This document shows, piece after piece, positions 5,181 to 10,841 of a stretch of 10,841 nt of DNA (position 1 is the stretch's first letter; every line of letters begins with the position of its first letter). Made by a program: the position numbers and the translations under genes. Source of the DNA: Mycobacterium sp. (GTDB lineage: Bacteria; Actinomycetota; Actinomycetes; Mycobacteriales; Mycobacteriaceae); assembly GCA_023264755.1 (NCBI GenBank), contig JAHFVB010000112.1, positions 1 through 10,841 on the forward strand. The letters are read 5' to 3'. The notes beneath the pieces were generated by a model that did no database searches, was not told the DNA's origin, and worked only from the letters and a program-made list of their open reading frames with translations.

Positions 5181-7160
5181 ATGCGCATCTCCCGATTGCT
5201 TCGCCTGGTGCTCGCGATCGTGACCGTCGGGGTGCTGTTGGCGCCCACTGCGAGCGCGGAGCCCCCGTTCCGGCTGGCGAGCTATGTCACCGACGACGCC
5301 AGCGCACTCTCCAGCAGCCAGCTCGCCGAAGTACGGCGCGCCGTCGACGAGCTGTACACCGCCCGCCGAGTCCGGCTGTGGGTCGTCTACGTCGACACGT
5401 TCTCCAACCAGGACGCCGTGACCTGGGCCCGAAACACCATGCGCATCAGCGACTTCCAAACGAACTCCGACGCACTCCTGGCCGTCGCCACCACCGACCG
5501 CAGCTATGCCTTCCTGGTTCCCGACGCGGGCGCGGGCGGGGTGGACGTCGACGCCCTGCGGCGCGACGCGATCGAACCCAAGCTGCACGAGGGGGACTGG
5601 GCGGGCGCCGCGATGGCTGCCGCCGCCGGCCTGAATCCGACCGCAGCCCCCGCGAACGTTCCGTGGGTGGGGCTGGCGACCGTGCTCGCGATCATCGCGG
5701 TGCTGCTCGCAGCGCTGTGGTGGTGGCGTCGCGGGCGTCGGCGCAAGCGCCGGGAAGCCGAGTTCGCCGCCGCCCTGCGCCTGGACCCGACGGACCCGAG
5801 CGCGCTGGCCTCGGTCGGCCTGGATGCGCTCGACGACCTGTCGAAGCGGATCGTCGTCGACGTCGACAACGCGGTCAGGACCAGTGACAACGAATTGGCG
5901 CTGGCCGTCGAGGAATTCGGAGAAAAGGACACCGCCCCGTTCGTCGCCGCGGTGGCGAACGCGAAGACGACCCTGTCCCAGGCGTTCAACGCGCGTCAGA
6001 TCCTCGACGACAGCGTGCCGGAAACCGAGCTGGAGCGGCGCGACCTGTTGACCCGGGTGGTGGTCGCCGCGGCCAAGGCCGACCGCCGACTCGACGAGCA
6101 GCGCGAGGCCTTCCAACGCCTACGCGACCTGGTGATCGACGCGCCGGCGCGGCTCGACGCGCTGACCCAGCAGATGGTCGAGCTCACTGCCCGCCTGGAA
6201 CCGGCGCAACAGACCCTGGTGTCGTTGCATGCGCAGTACGCGGACAGCGCCCTGACCTCGGTGACGGGCAACGTCGACGCCGCTAAACAACGCCTCGCGT
6301 TCGCCGACCAGAACATCGGCAATGCGCGCGCGTTGGTCGCCAAACCGGCGGACCGCCAGCTCGGACTGGTCGACGCCGTTCGCGCCGCGGAATCCGCCCT
6401 CGGCCAAGCCCGTACCATGCTCGATGCGATCGACAGCGCCGCCACCGACATCAACCGGGCCATCGCCGGGCTTCCGGCGGCGATCGCCGACATCCAGGCC
6501 GGTATCACGCACGCAGCCGAGCAACTGGCTCAGGGCAACGTGGCCCACGCGGCCCAGCTCGGTACCGCGCGCGACGCCGCGGTGAAGGCCGTGACCGCGG
6601 CGCAGACCACCGGCAGCGCCGACCCGTTGGGTGCGTTCACCGCGCTGACGCAGGCCGACGCGGAGCTCGACCGGTTGCTGGAGACCGTGACCGAGGAGCG
6701 GGCGACGGCCGATCGGATGGCCCGCGCCTTCGACCAGGCCCTGTTTAGCGCCCAGTCGCGAGTGCAAGCGGTGTCGGACTACATCGACACGCGGCGCGGC
6801 GGCATTGGACCGGAGGCTCGAACCAGGCTGAACGAGGCGTTGCGCCAGCTCGAGGCGGCGCAGGCGAAGCGCGCGAGCAACCTCCCCGAAGCCATTCAGC
6901 ACGCCAACGGCGCCGCGATGCTGGCGGGCCAGGCTCAGGCGATGGCCAACTCCGACGTCATGGCCTCGCAGCGCGCGTACACCGGACGTTACCGCGGAGG
7001 CGGCAGCGACATGGGCGCCGTGCTGGGCGGCATCATCATCGGCAACATCTTGTCCGGCGGCCTGGGGCGCGGCATGGGTGGCGGAATGGGTGGCGGCTGG
7101 AGCTCGACGACGTTCGGCGGGTCCGGTGGCGGGTACCGCGGAGGCGGGGGCCGCTTCTAG
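5181..7160 (+). CDS. TPM-domain membrane protein with long helical region and Gly-rich tail (Rv2345-like)
   Basis: The 659-residue protein begins with a signal peptide (basic start, hydrophobic 6-20, AxA site at 24-26, mature from Glu27). An extracytoplasmic TPM domain (about 30-150) follows, including YVTDDASALS and DALLAVATTDRSYAFLVPD. One transmembrane helix (about 162-182) ends in a strong basic stop-transfer (RRGRRRKRR, 183-191). Residues 195-600 are Ala/Gln/Glu-rich, almost free of Cys and Pro, and probably long helices or coiled coil in the cytoplasm. The end combines a hydrophobic Gly segment (MGAVLGGIIIGNILSGG, 611-627) with a Gly-rich tail. TPM domains occur in membrane-anchored proteins and in the photosystem II repair phosphatase TLP18.3, but here no biochemical role is known to me. 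The position next to dgt and the domain order match Rv2345 of M. tuberculosis as I remember it. The stop overlaps the stop of the convergent regulator gene in one CTAG. Confidence 0.9.
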   Translation: MRISRLLRLVLAIVTVGVLLAPTASAEPPFRLASYVTDDASALSSSQLAEVRRAVDELYTARRVRLWVVYVDTFSNQDAVTWARNTMRISDFQTNSDALLAVATTDRSYAFLVPDAGAGGVDVDALRRDAIEPKLHEGDWAGAAMAAAAGLNPTAAPANVPWVGLATVLAIIAVLLAALWWWRRGRRRKRREAEFAAALRLDPTDPSALASVGLDALDDLSKRIVVDVDNAVRTSDNELALAVEEFGEKDTAPFVAAVANAKTTLSQAFNARQILDDSVPETELERRDLLTRVVVAAAKADRRLDEQREAFQRLRDLVIDAPARLDALTQQMVELTARLEPAQQTLVSLHAQYADSALTSVTGNVDAAKQRLAFADQNIGNARALVAKPADRQLGLVDAVRAAESALGQARTMLDAIDSAATDINRAIAGLPAAIADIQAGITHAAEQLAQGNVAHAAQLGTARDAAVKAVTAAQTTGSADPLGAFTALTQADAELDRLLETVTEERATADRMARAFDQALFSAQSRVQAVSDYIDTRRGGIGPEARTRLNEALRQLEAAQAKRASNLPEAIQHANGAAMLAGQAQAMANSDVMASQRAYTGRYRGGGSDMGAVLGGIIIGNILSGGLGRGMGGGMGGGWSSTTFGGSGGGYRGGGGRF

Positions 7161-7609
7161 TCGGACTGCGGCGCCACCAGGGAAACCTTGGGCGTCGGGA
7201 CCAAGCTGGCATCGGGGCGTCGGAAGCCGATGGTGACGGATTCACCGGTGTCGGTTTCGACGAACCGGTAGGTGCTGCTGTGCTCGCGGGGCAGATGGCG
7301 GCGGCCCCATTGGCCGATGGCGGCCAGGACCGGAACCAGGTCATGCCCGGCCTCGGTGAGCACGTACTGGCTGCGGGTGCGATCACCGGGCTTCTGGTAG
7401 TCGACCACCTCGAAGATCCCGGCGGCGACCAGCTCTGACAGCCGTGCGCTGAGCACGTCGGAGGCGAGCCCGAGCTGATCCTTGAACTCGGAGAAGCGGG
7501 TGCGGCCCAGCATGGCCTCGCGAATGATCAGCACCGTCCACCGCTGCCCCAGGACGGACATGGTGCGGGCGATCGGGCAGGGATCCTCGATCCACGAATC
7601 GGTGCGCAT
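7157..7609 (-). CDS. HxlR-family winged-helix transcriptional regulator
   Basis: The protein has 150 residues from the ATG at 7609. An in-frame GTG at 7615 would add two residues, but a TAGTAT box ends exactly 6 nt before 7609, favouring a leaderless start there. The HxlR (MarR-like winged-helix) core is clear: DPCPIARTMSVLGQRWTVLIIREAMLG (9-35), the helix-turn-helix with FSEFKDQLGLASDVLSARLSEL (39-60), the wing (VVDYQKPGDRTRSQYVLTEAG, 68-88), and the dimer helix (90-105). Cys11 sits at the place of the conserved N-terminal Cys used as a redox or electrophile sensor in YodB/HypR-type members; that it senses anything here is inference. Residues 112-150 form an extra C-terminal extension beyond the minimal 110-residue fold. 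It probably represses the divergent SDR operon and itself through the inverted repeat at 7623-7645. Confidence 0.92.
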   Translation of the reverse strand: MRTDSWIEDPCPIARTMSVLGQRWTVLIIREAMLGRTRFSEFKDQLGLASDVLSARLSELVAAGIFEVVDYQKPGDRTRSQYVLTEAGHDLVPVLAAIGQWGRRHLPREHSSTYRFVETDTGESVTIGFRRPDASLVPTPKVSLVAPQSD

Positions 7610-7615
7610 CGTCAC

Positions 7616-7621
7616 ATACTA
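7616..7621 (-). promoter_or_regulatory. Predicted leaderless promoter -10 box of the HxlR gene
   Basis: TAGTAT (TANNNT) on the minus strand is followed by 6 nt and the ATG at 7609. The adjoining inverted repeat then covers -14 to -36, that is the -35 zone, which suits autorepression. Confidence 0.55.
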
Positions 7622-7622
7622 T
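7617..7622 (+). promoter_or_regulatory. Predicted -10 box of the SDR-DUF302 operon
   Basis: TACTAT (TANNNT) on the plus strand shares five bases with the opposite -10 box. A start near 7629 would fall inside the inverted repeat and leave a leader of about 68 nt before the ATG at 7697, including the AAGGAG site. No recognisable -35 is present. Confidence 0.45.
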
Positions 7623-7645
7623 CTGAGTTGGAAATACCAACTCAG
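7623..7645. promoter_or_regulatory. Perfect 9-bp inverted repeat, probable HxlR operator
   Basis: CTGAGTTGG and CCAACTCAG are exact complements around the 5-bp AT-rich spacer AAATA. It is the only AT-rich palindrome of this quality in the divergent spacer, sits directly beside both predicted -10 boxes, and has the size expected for a dimeric winged-helix regulator. The symmetry is seen; binding by the adjacent HxlR protein is inferred from the usual divergent arrangement of this family. Confidence 0.7.
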
Positions 7646-7684
7646 CATCGTGACGTTGAGGCGAGCACGAAGCGAATACGAACG

Positions 7685-7690
7685 AAGGAG
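7685..7690 (+). promoter_or_regulatory. Ribosome binding site that fixes the SDR start
   Basis: AAGGAG lies 6 nt before the ATG at 7697. It rules against the longer in-frame reading from 7628, which would begin inside the operator. Confidence 0.8.
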
Positions 7691-7696
7691 CTGATC

Positions 7697-8374
7697 ATGG
7701 CGGGAACTCAGGTGGCGGGCGCGACGGCGCTGGTGACCGGCGGACAACAGGGCCTGGGCAAGGCGATCGTCGCCGCACTACTGACGGCCGGTGCGGCCAA
7801 GGTGTATTCGACCAGCCGGCGGCCCGGCGCCTCCGACGATCCGCGAGTGGTGGTGCTCCAGGCCGACGTCACCGACGCCGAATCGGTGGCGCAGCTGGCC
7901 GACGCCGCCGCCGACGCGACCATCGTGGTCAACAACGCCGGGGTGCTCGGGGGCACGTCCCTGGTGCACGACGACCTCGACGACGTTCGCTCCGTCCTGG
8001 AAACCAATCTCTATGGCGCACTGCGGGTCACCCGGGCCTTCGCACCCCTGCTCGTCGGCCGCAACGGCACCATCGTGAACATCGCGTCGGTGCTGTCCTG
8101 GCTGCCCGGTTACGGTTCCTACGGGGTATCCAAGGCGGCGCTGTGGTCGGCGACCAACTCGCTGCGCGTGGAGTTGCAGGAGCAGGGCACGACCGTCATC
8201 GGCGCCTACCTCGCCTACACCGATACCGACATGACGGCCGACCTGGACGTGCCCAAGAACGATCCCGCCGACGTCGCCCGACAGATCGTCGAGGGAATCG
8301 ACTCTGGCGCATCGGAAGTACTCGCCGACGAGCTCACTCGCCAGGTCCACGCCCCACTCTTTCCGGCCGCGTAG
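7697..8374 (+). CDS. Short-chain dehydrogenase/reductase (classical SDR)
   Basis: The 225-residue cytoplasmic oxidoreductase has a Rossmann fold and uses NAD(P)H. The cofactor loop is TGGQQGLG (14-21). Ser40-Arg41-Arg42 after the second beta strand (YSTSRR) favour NADPH. VVNNAG is at 77-82, and the catalytic Tyr142 and Lys146 lie in YGVSK. Catalytic Ser is most likely Ser131 in NIASVLSWLPGYGSY; it is only 11 residues before the Tyr instead of the usual 13 or so, so the loop is slightly short and Ser134 cannot be excluded as an alternative. The protein is shorter than the common 245-residue SDRs because it lacks a long C-terminal substrate loop. The substrate is unknown. A small carbonyl compound or quinone is plausible given control by an HxlR regulator, but this is inference. 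The DUF302-like gene starts 9 bp after the stop. Confidence 0.93.
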   Translation: MAGTQVAGATALVTGGQQGLGKAIVAALLTAGAAKVYSTSRRPGASDDPRVVVLQADVTDAESVAQLADAAADATIVVNNAGVLGGTSLVHDDLDDVRSVLETNLYGALRVTRAFAPLLVGRNGTIVNIASVLSWLPGYGSYGVSKAALWSATNSLRVELQEQGTTVIGAYLAYTDTDMTADLDVPKNDPADVARQIVEGIDSGASEVLADELTRQVHAPLFPAA

Positions 8375-8383
8375 GAGCAGCAG

Positions 8384-8917
8384 ATGAGCTCCGAGCAGAC
8401 CCAGCCCTCGAGGACGCGGCCCAGCACGTCCGTCGCACACCCCAGCCGCCGCCTGTTGGTCGCGCTGCCCGACGACTACGAGCAGGCCCGACATCGCTAT
8501 GAGTCGCTGGTCCCGGTAGTCGACCACGATGCATTCGCCAGGGCCACGACCTGGGAAGAGATCTTGGCCGAGGCGAAAGCCCAAGCCCCGCACAACTTTC
8601 TGCGGTATCACCAGCTCGATGTGGCGCCGACCATGGCCGGCTCCGGTTCCAGCTGGCCGGCCATCGAGTACCTGATGGGCAATCACACCATCGCCCAGCG
8701 AATGTACCGATACGACCCGGGCATCATGCTGCATGCTCCGCTACGCACCCTGCTCTACGACGCCGGCCAGGGCACCGTACTGGCCGTCGACCAGCCCAGC
8801 CTGCTCTTCGGCAGTTACGGCAACACCGCGATCACCGCGGTGGGTGTCGAACTGGACGGACTCCTGGCGACGCTCATCGAACTGCTCGGCGCGCAGGTGC
8901 CTGCCGCACTGTGCTAG
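8384..8917 (+). CDS. DUF302-like protein
   Basis: The protein has 177 residues from the ATG at 8384. GGAG (8374-8377), which overlaps the last base of the SDR stop, is 6 nt upstream, so the two genes form an operon. After a polar, probably disordered N-terminus (1-20), a first segment (RRLLVALPDDYEQARHRYES, 22-41) precedes Trp57-Glu59. The second part (EYLMGNHTIAQRMYRYDPGI, 95-114, then PLRTLLYDAGQGTVLAVDQPS, 119-139) has the GNxxxAxxxxxxDPxxxxxxPxRxLxY shape of the DUF302 domain. There is no signal peptide or transmembrane helix, and no obvious catalytic residue set. DUF302 proteins are small, of unknown biochemical function, and are often found near redox or stress genes. A role supporting the SDR or binding the same compound is only a guess. 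The last residue is Cys177. The family assignment is from pattern recognition. Confidence 0.8.
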   Translation: MSSEQTQPSRTRPSTSVAHPSRRLLVALPDDYEQARHRYESLVPVVDHDAFARATTWEEILAEAKAQAPHNFLRYHQLDVAPTMAGSGSSWPAIEYLMGNHTIAQRMYRYDPGIMLHAPLRTLLYDAGQGTVLAVDQPSLLFGSYGNTAITAVGVELDGLLATLIELLGAQVPAALC

Positions 8918-8929
8918 CCGGTCGCCTGG

Positions 8930-8953
8930 ATCAAGTCGTATATCAAGTCGTAT
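8930..8953. repeat. 12-bp perfect tandem duplication at the end of the lipoprotein gene
   Basis: ATCAAGTCGTAT occurs twice back to back (8930-8941 and 8942-8953). On the minus strand each copy reads Tyr-Thr-Thr-stop (counting the flanking T), so the gene's last codons and stop are duplicated in frame, with the second copy downstream of the stop. It lies in the spacer between the convergent DUF302-like and lipoprotein genes (8918-8942). I see no clear terminator there. Confidence 0.85.
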
Positions 8954-9401
8954 ATAACGACAGGTGGACGTACACCTCAGCGGGCGCGCGCCGGTCGATG
9001 ATGAGTTCGCGGGTGACCGTGCCATGGTCTTGCGTGATGATCTGGTCCTGGGCATACAGCGGCGCGGGTGCAGAGCTCAGCGCGGGCCCGGCGATCACCT
9101 GCGTCGACTTCGGGACGTCGGACGGCTGCGGAGTCTCCGGGAACTGACTCAGGAACTCCTCGAGTTGGGCGTCGTTCATCCGCAACGCCAACCGGTAGCG
9201 GGTGCCTCGCCCCGAATCGGCCTCCGTGCCCAGGACTTGGATCCCCTGGGGCAGCGTCACCTCGCCGAACTTCGCGGCGGTCTCCGCCGAGACAGCGGTC
9301 TTTTGCGCTCCCCCGTCCCGGGCGGCGTCGTGCGTGGCACAGGCCGACGCCGCACACGACATCAGCAGGACCATCACGAGATACCTCGCCAAGCTCATCA
9401 T
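8943..9401 (-). CDS. Putative lipoprotein of unknown function
   Basis: The protein has 152 residues from the ATG at 9401. The reading extends to a GTG at 9425 that overlaps the end of glyS, but the MM at 9401/9398 gives a normal export signal, so I prefer 9401; no strong Shine-Dalgarno supports any start. The hydrophobic N-terminus (residues 4-15) leads to two possible lipobox cysteines, Cys16 (VLLMSC) and Cys21 (CAASAC), so export and lipid anchoring in the cell envelope are likely. The mature part has about 130 residues: a Gly-Glu-Val-Thr-Leu-Pro-Gln-Gly-Ile start (46-54), a TRYRLALRMNDAQLEEFLSQF segment (67-87) resembling a beta-strand plus helix, and a C-terminal strand-rich part ending EVYVHLSLYTT. 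I do not recognise the family. It follows glyS on the same strand after 16 bp and could be cotranscribed with it. Confidence 0.72.
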   Translation of the reverse strand: MMSLARYLVMVLLMSCAASACATHDAARDGGAQKTAVSAETAAKFGEVTLPQGIQVLGTEADSGRGTRYRLALRMNDAQLEEFLSQFPETPQPSDVPKSTQVIAGPALSSAPAPLYAQDQIITQDHGTVTRELIIDRRAPAEVYVHLSLYTT

Positions 9402-9417
9402 GGTGATCGGTGCGCCG

Positions 9418-10800
9418 CTAGGCACCCTTGAGTCGCGCCGCCAGATAGTCCGCGACGGCGTCGAGTGCGACGCGTTCCTGCGTCATGGCGTCGCGCTCGC
9501 GGATCGTCACGGCGTGGTCCTCAAGCGAGTCGAAGTCCAGCGTCACGCAGAACGGCGTGCCGATCTCGTCCTGGCGCCGGTAGCGCCGGCCGATCGCCCC
9601 CGCGTCGTCGAATTCGACGTTCCAGGACTTGCGCAGTTCAGCCGCCAGGTCGCGCGCCTTGGGCGAGAGCTCGGCGTGGCGAGACAACGGCAGCACCGCA
9701 GCCTTCACCGGGGCCAGCCGCGGATCCAGTCGGAGCACGGTGCGCTTGTCGACTCCACCCTTGGCATTCGGCGCCTCGTCCTCGGTGTACGCGTCGACCA
9801 GGAAGGCCATCAACGACCGGGTCAGGCCCGCTGCGGGTTCGATGACGTACGGCACGTACCGCGTGTCGGTGGCCTGGTCGTAGTACGACAGGTCGGCGCC
9901 GGACGCCTTGGCGTGATTGGACAAATCGTGGTCGGTGCGGTTGGCCACGCCTTCGAGCTCACCCCACGGGTCGCCCGAGAAACCGAACTTGTACTCGATG
10001 TCGACCGTCCGGTCCGAGTAGTGCGCAAGCTTCTCCTTCGACACCTCGAGCAGCCGCAGGTTCGCCGGATCAATGCCCAGGTCCACGTACCACTGCAGCC
10101 GAGCGTCGATCCAGTACTGGTGCCATTCGGCCGCGCTGGACGGTTCGACGAAGAACTCCAGCTCCATCTGTTCGAACTCGCGGGTGCGGAAGATGAAGTT
10201 GCCCGGCGTGATCTCGTTGCGGAAGCTCTTGCCGATCTGGCCAATTCCGAACGGTGGCTTCTTGCGGGCCGTGGTCACCACATTGGCGAAGTTGACGAAG
10301 ATGCCCTGCGCCGTCTCGGGGCGCAGGTAGTGCAGCCCCTCCTCGGTTTCAATCGGACCCAGGTAGGTCTTGAGCATCATGTTGAAGTCGCGCGCTTCGG
10401 TCCACTGCCCCTTGGTGCCGCAGTCGGGGCAGACGATCTCGGTCATCGCCACCGCGTCGGGTTCGCCGCCCTTCTTCAGGGCGTAGGCCTCCTGCAGGTG
10501 GTCCTGACGGTGCCGCTTGTGACAGTTCAAGCATTCGACCAGCGGATCGTTGAACGTCTCGACGTGGCCGGAGGCCACCCACACCTCGCGGGGCAAGATG
10601 ATGGAGCTATCCAGGCCGACGACGTCGTCGCGGCCGGTGACCACCGAACGCCACCACTGGCGCTTGATGTTCTCCTTGAGCTCGACCCCGAGCGGCCCGT
10701 AATCCCACGCCGACTTCGTGCCGCCGTAGATTTCGCCGGACTGGAAGACCAGACCACGGCGTTTGGCCAGGTTCGCAACGGTGTCGATGATGGAAGCCAC
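9418..10800 (-). CDS. glyS: Glycyl-tRNA synthetase (class II, alpha2 type)
   Basis: The enzyme charges tRNA-Gly with glycine. The 460 residues match the single-chain dimeric bacterial/eukaryotic-type GlyRS, not the tetrameric alpha2beta2 form. [20 protein letters not shown] (26-45) is the family N-terminal signature. Two CxxC pairs (Cys90/Cys93 and Cys124/Cys127) can hold zinc. Class II motif 2 is [21 protein letters not shown] (193-213) and motif 3 is [10 protein letters not shown] (325-334). The anticodon-binding domain spans about 366-460 ([13 protein letters not shown] at its start, [17 protein letters not shown] at 406-422). The start is GTG at 10800, chosen because [16 protein letters not shown] is the usual family beginning. 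No Shine-Dalgarno is seen. In M. tuberculosis this gene is named glyS, which I follow. Confidence 0.98.
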   Translation of the reverse strand: MASIIDTVANLAKRRGLVFQSGEIYGGTKSAWDYGPLGVELKENIKRQWWRSVVTGRDDVVGLDSSIILPREVWVASGHVETFNDPLVECLNCHKRHRQDHLQEAYALKKGGEPDAVAMTEIVCPDCGTKGQWTEARDFNMMLKTYLGPIETEEGLHYLRPETAQGIFVNFANVVTTARKKPPFGIGQIGKSFRNEITPGNFIFRTREFEQMELEFFVEPSSAAEWHQYWIDARLQWYVDLGIDPANLRLLEVSKEKLAHYSDRTVDIEYKFGFSGDPWGELEGVANRTDHDLSNHAKASGADLSYYDQATDTRYVPYVIEPAAGLTRSLMAFLVDAYTEDEAPNAKGGVDKRTVLRLDPRLAPVKAAVLPLSRHAELSPKARDLAAELRKSWNVEFDDAGAIGRRYRRQDEIGTPFCVTLDFDSLEDHAVTIRERDAMTQERVALDAVADYLAARLKGA

Positions 10801-10808
10801 GGTGCAAC

Positions 10809-10814
10809 AGCGTA
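10809..10814 (-). promoter_or_regulatory. Possible -10 box of glyS
   Basis: TACGCT fits TANNNT and lies 8 nt before the GTG at 10800, which would give an mRNA leader of only 2-3 nt. Weak evidence from a short motif; upstream sequence ends at the window edge. Confidence 0.3.
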
Positions 10815-10841
10815 GCGAGGTGTCAGCCGGCGCTTACCACG

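Noticed and set aside
4430..6116. Long open frames opposite dgt (plus, 4430-5176) and across dgt and the TPM gene (minus, 4647-6116)
   Set aside because: They cross or oppose clear genes and give low-complexity Arg/Gly/Ala-rich translations typical of GC-rich shadow frames.
7628..7696. Upstream start for the SDR
   Set aside because: The extension would begin inside the operator palindrome and has no Shine-Dalgarno, whereas AAGGAG precedes the ATG at 7697, where the family N-terminus begins.
7778..8734. A 318-residue minus-strand frame opposite the SDR and DUF302-like genes
   Set aside because: The SDR on the plus strand has a complete motif set and a ribosome site. The minus frame has neither.
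8930..8953. CRISPR-like or attachment-site repeat
   Set aside because: There are only two adjoining 12-bp copies without spacers, and no integrase, tRNA or Cas gene lies nearby, so tandem slippage is the simpler explanation.
9202..10815. A 537-residue open frame on the plus strand covering glyS
   Set aside because: It runs antisense through the complete, well-conserved GlyRS gene. High GC content removes stops from such frames, and the translation is Arg/Val/Gly-rich without recognisable domains or a ribosome site.

Overview
The window is ordinary, very GC-rich actinobacterial chromosome, most likely from a Mycolicibacterium/Mycobacterium. The evidence is the set of dnaG, dgt and glycyl-tRNA synthetase sequences, a small double-cysteine secreted protein of mycobacterial type, TANNNT -10 elements, and a gene order (small Rv2342-like gene, dnaG, dgt, TPM-domain membrane gene) that I recall from the M. 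tuberculosis Rv2342-Rv2345 locus. The species assignment is inference; the reading frames and motifs are seen directly.

Left part (1-1900): the C-terminal 360 residues of an acyl-CoA oxidase/dehydrogenase enter from the left edge. They are followed by a convergent tRNA-Asn(GTT) gene with an encoded CCA. Next come a 77-residue hypothetical protein and, convergent with it, a 97-residue exported protein.

Middle part (1908-7160): dgt (dNTP triphosphohydrolase) and dnaG (primase) lie head to tail on the minus strand, 4 bp apart, closed by a strong hairpin whose loop carries the dnaG stop codon. dNTP-pool control and replication priming are thus coupled in one transcription unit, although dnaG also appears to have its own leaderless promoter inside the end of dgt. 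Divergent from dgt is a 659-residue membrane protein with a signal peptide, a TPM domain, one transmembrane helix, a long helical region and a Gly-rich tail.

Right part (7157-10841): an HxlR-type repressor is divergent from a two-gene operon (short-chain dehydrogenase plus a DUF302-like protein). The divergent spacer holds two overlapping -10 boxes next to a perfect 9-bp inverted repeat, so one operator could control both directions. This looks like a self-contained, probably redox- or electrophile-responsive cassette and is the most interesting accessory element here. It is followed by a convergent lipoprotein gene lying just downstream of glyS, the class II glycyl-tRNA synthetase, whose start lies 41 bp inside the right edge.

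No mobile element, CRISPR array, prophage or clearly new system is visible. No gene-free stretch exceeds about 160 bp. The finer points of interest are regulatory: several TANNNT-N6-start leaderless arrangements, overlapping bidirectional -10 boxes, stop codons placed inside inverted repeats, and a 12-bp tandem duplication that repeats a gene's last three codons and stop.
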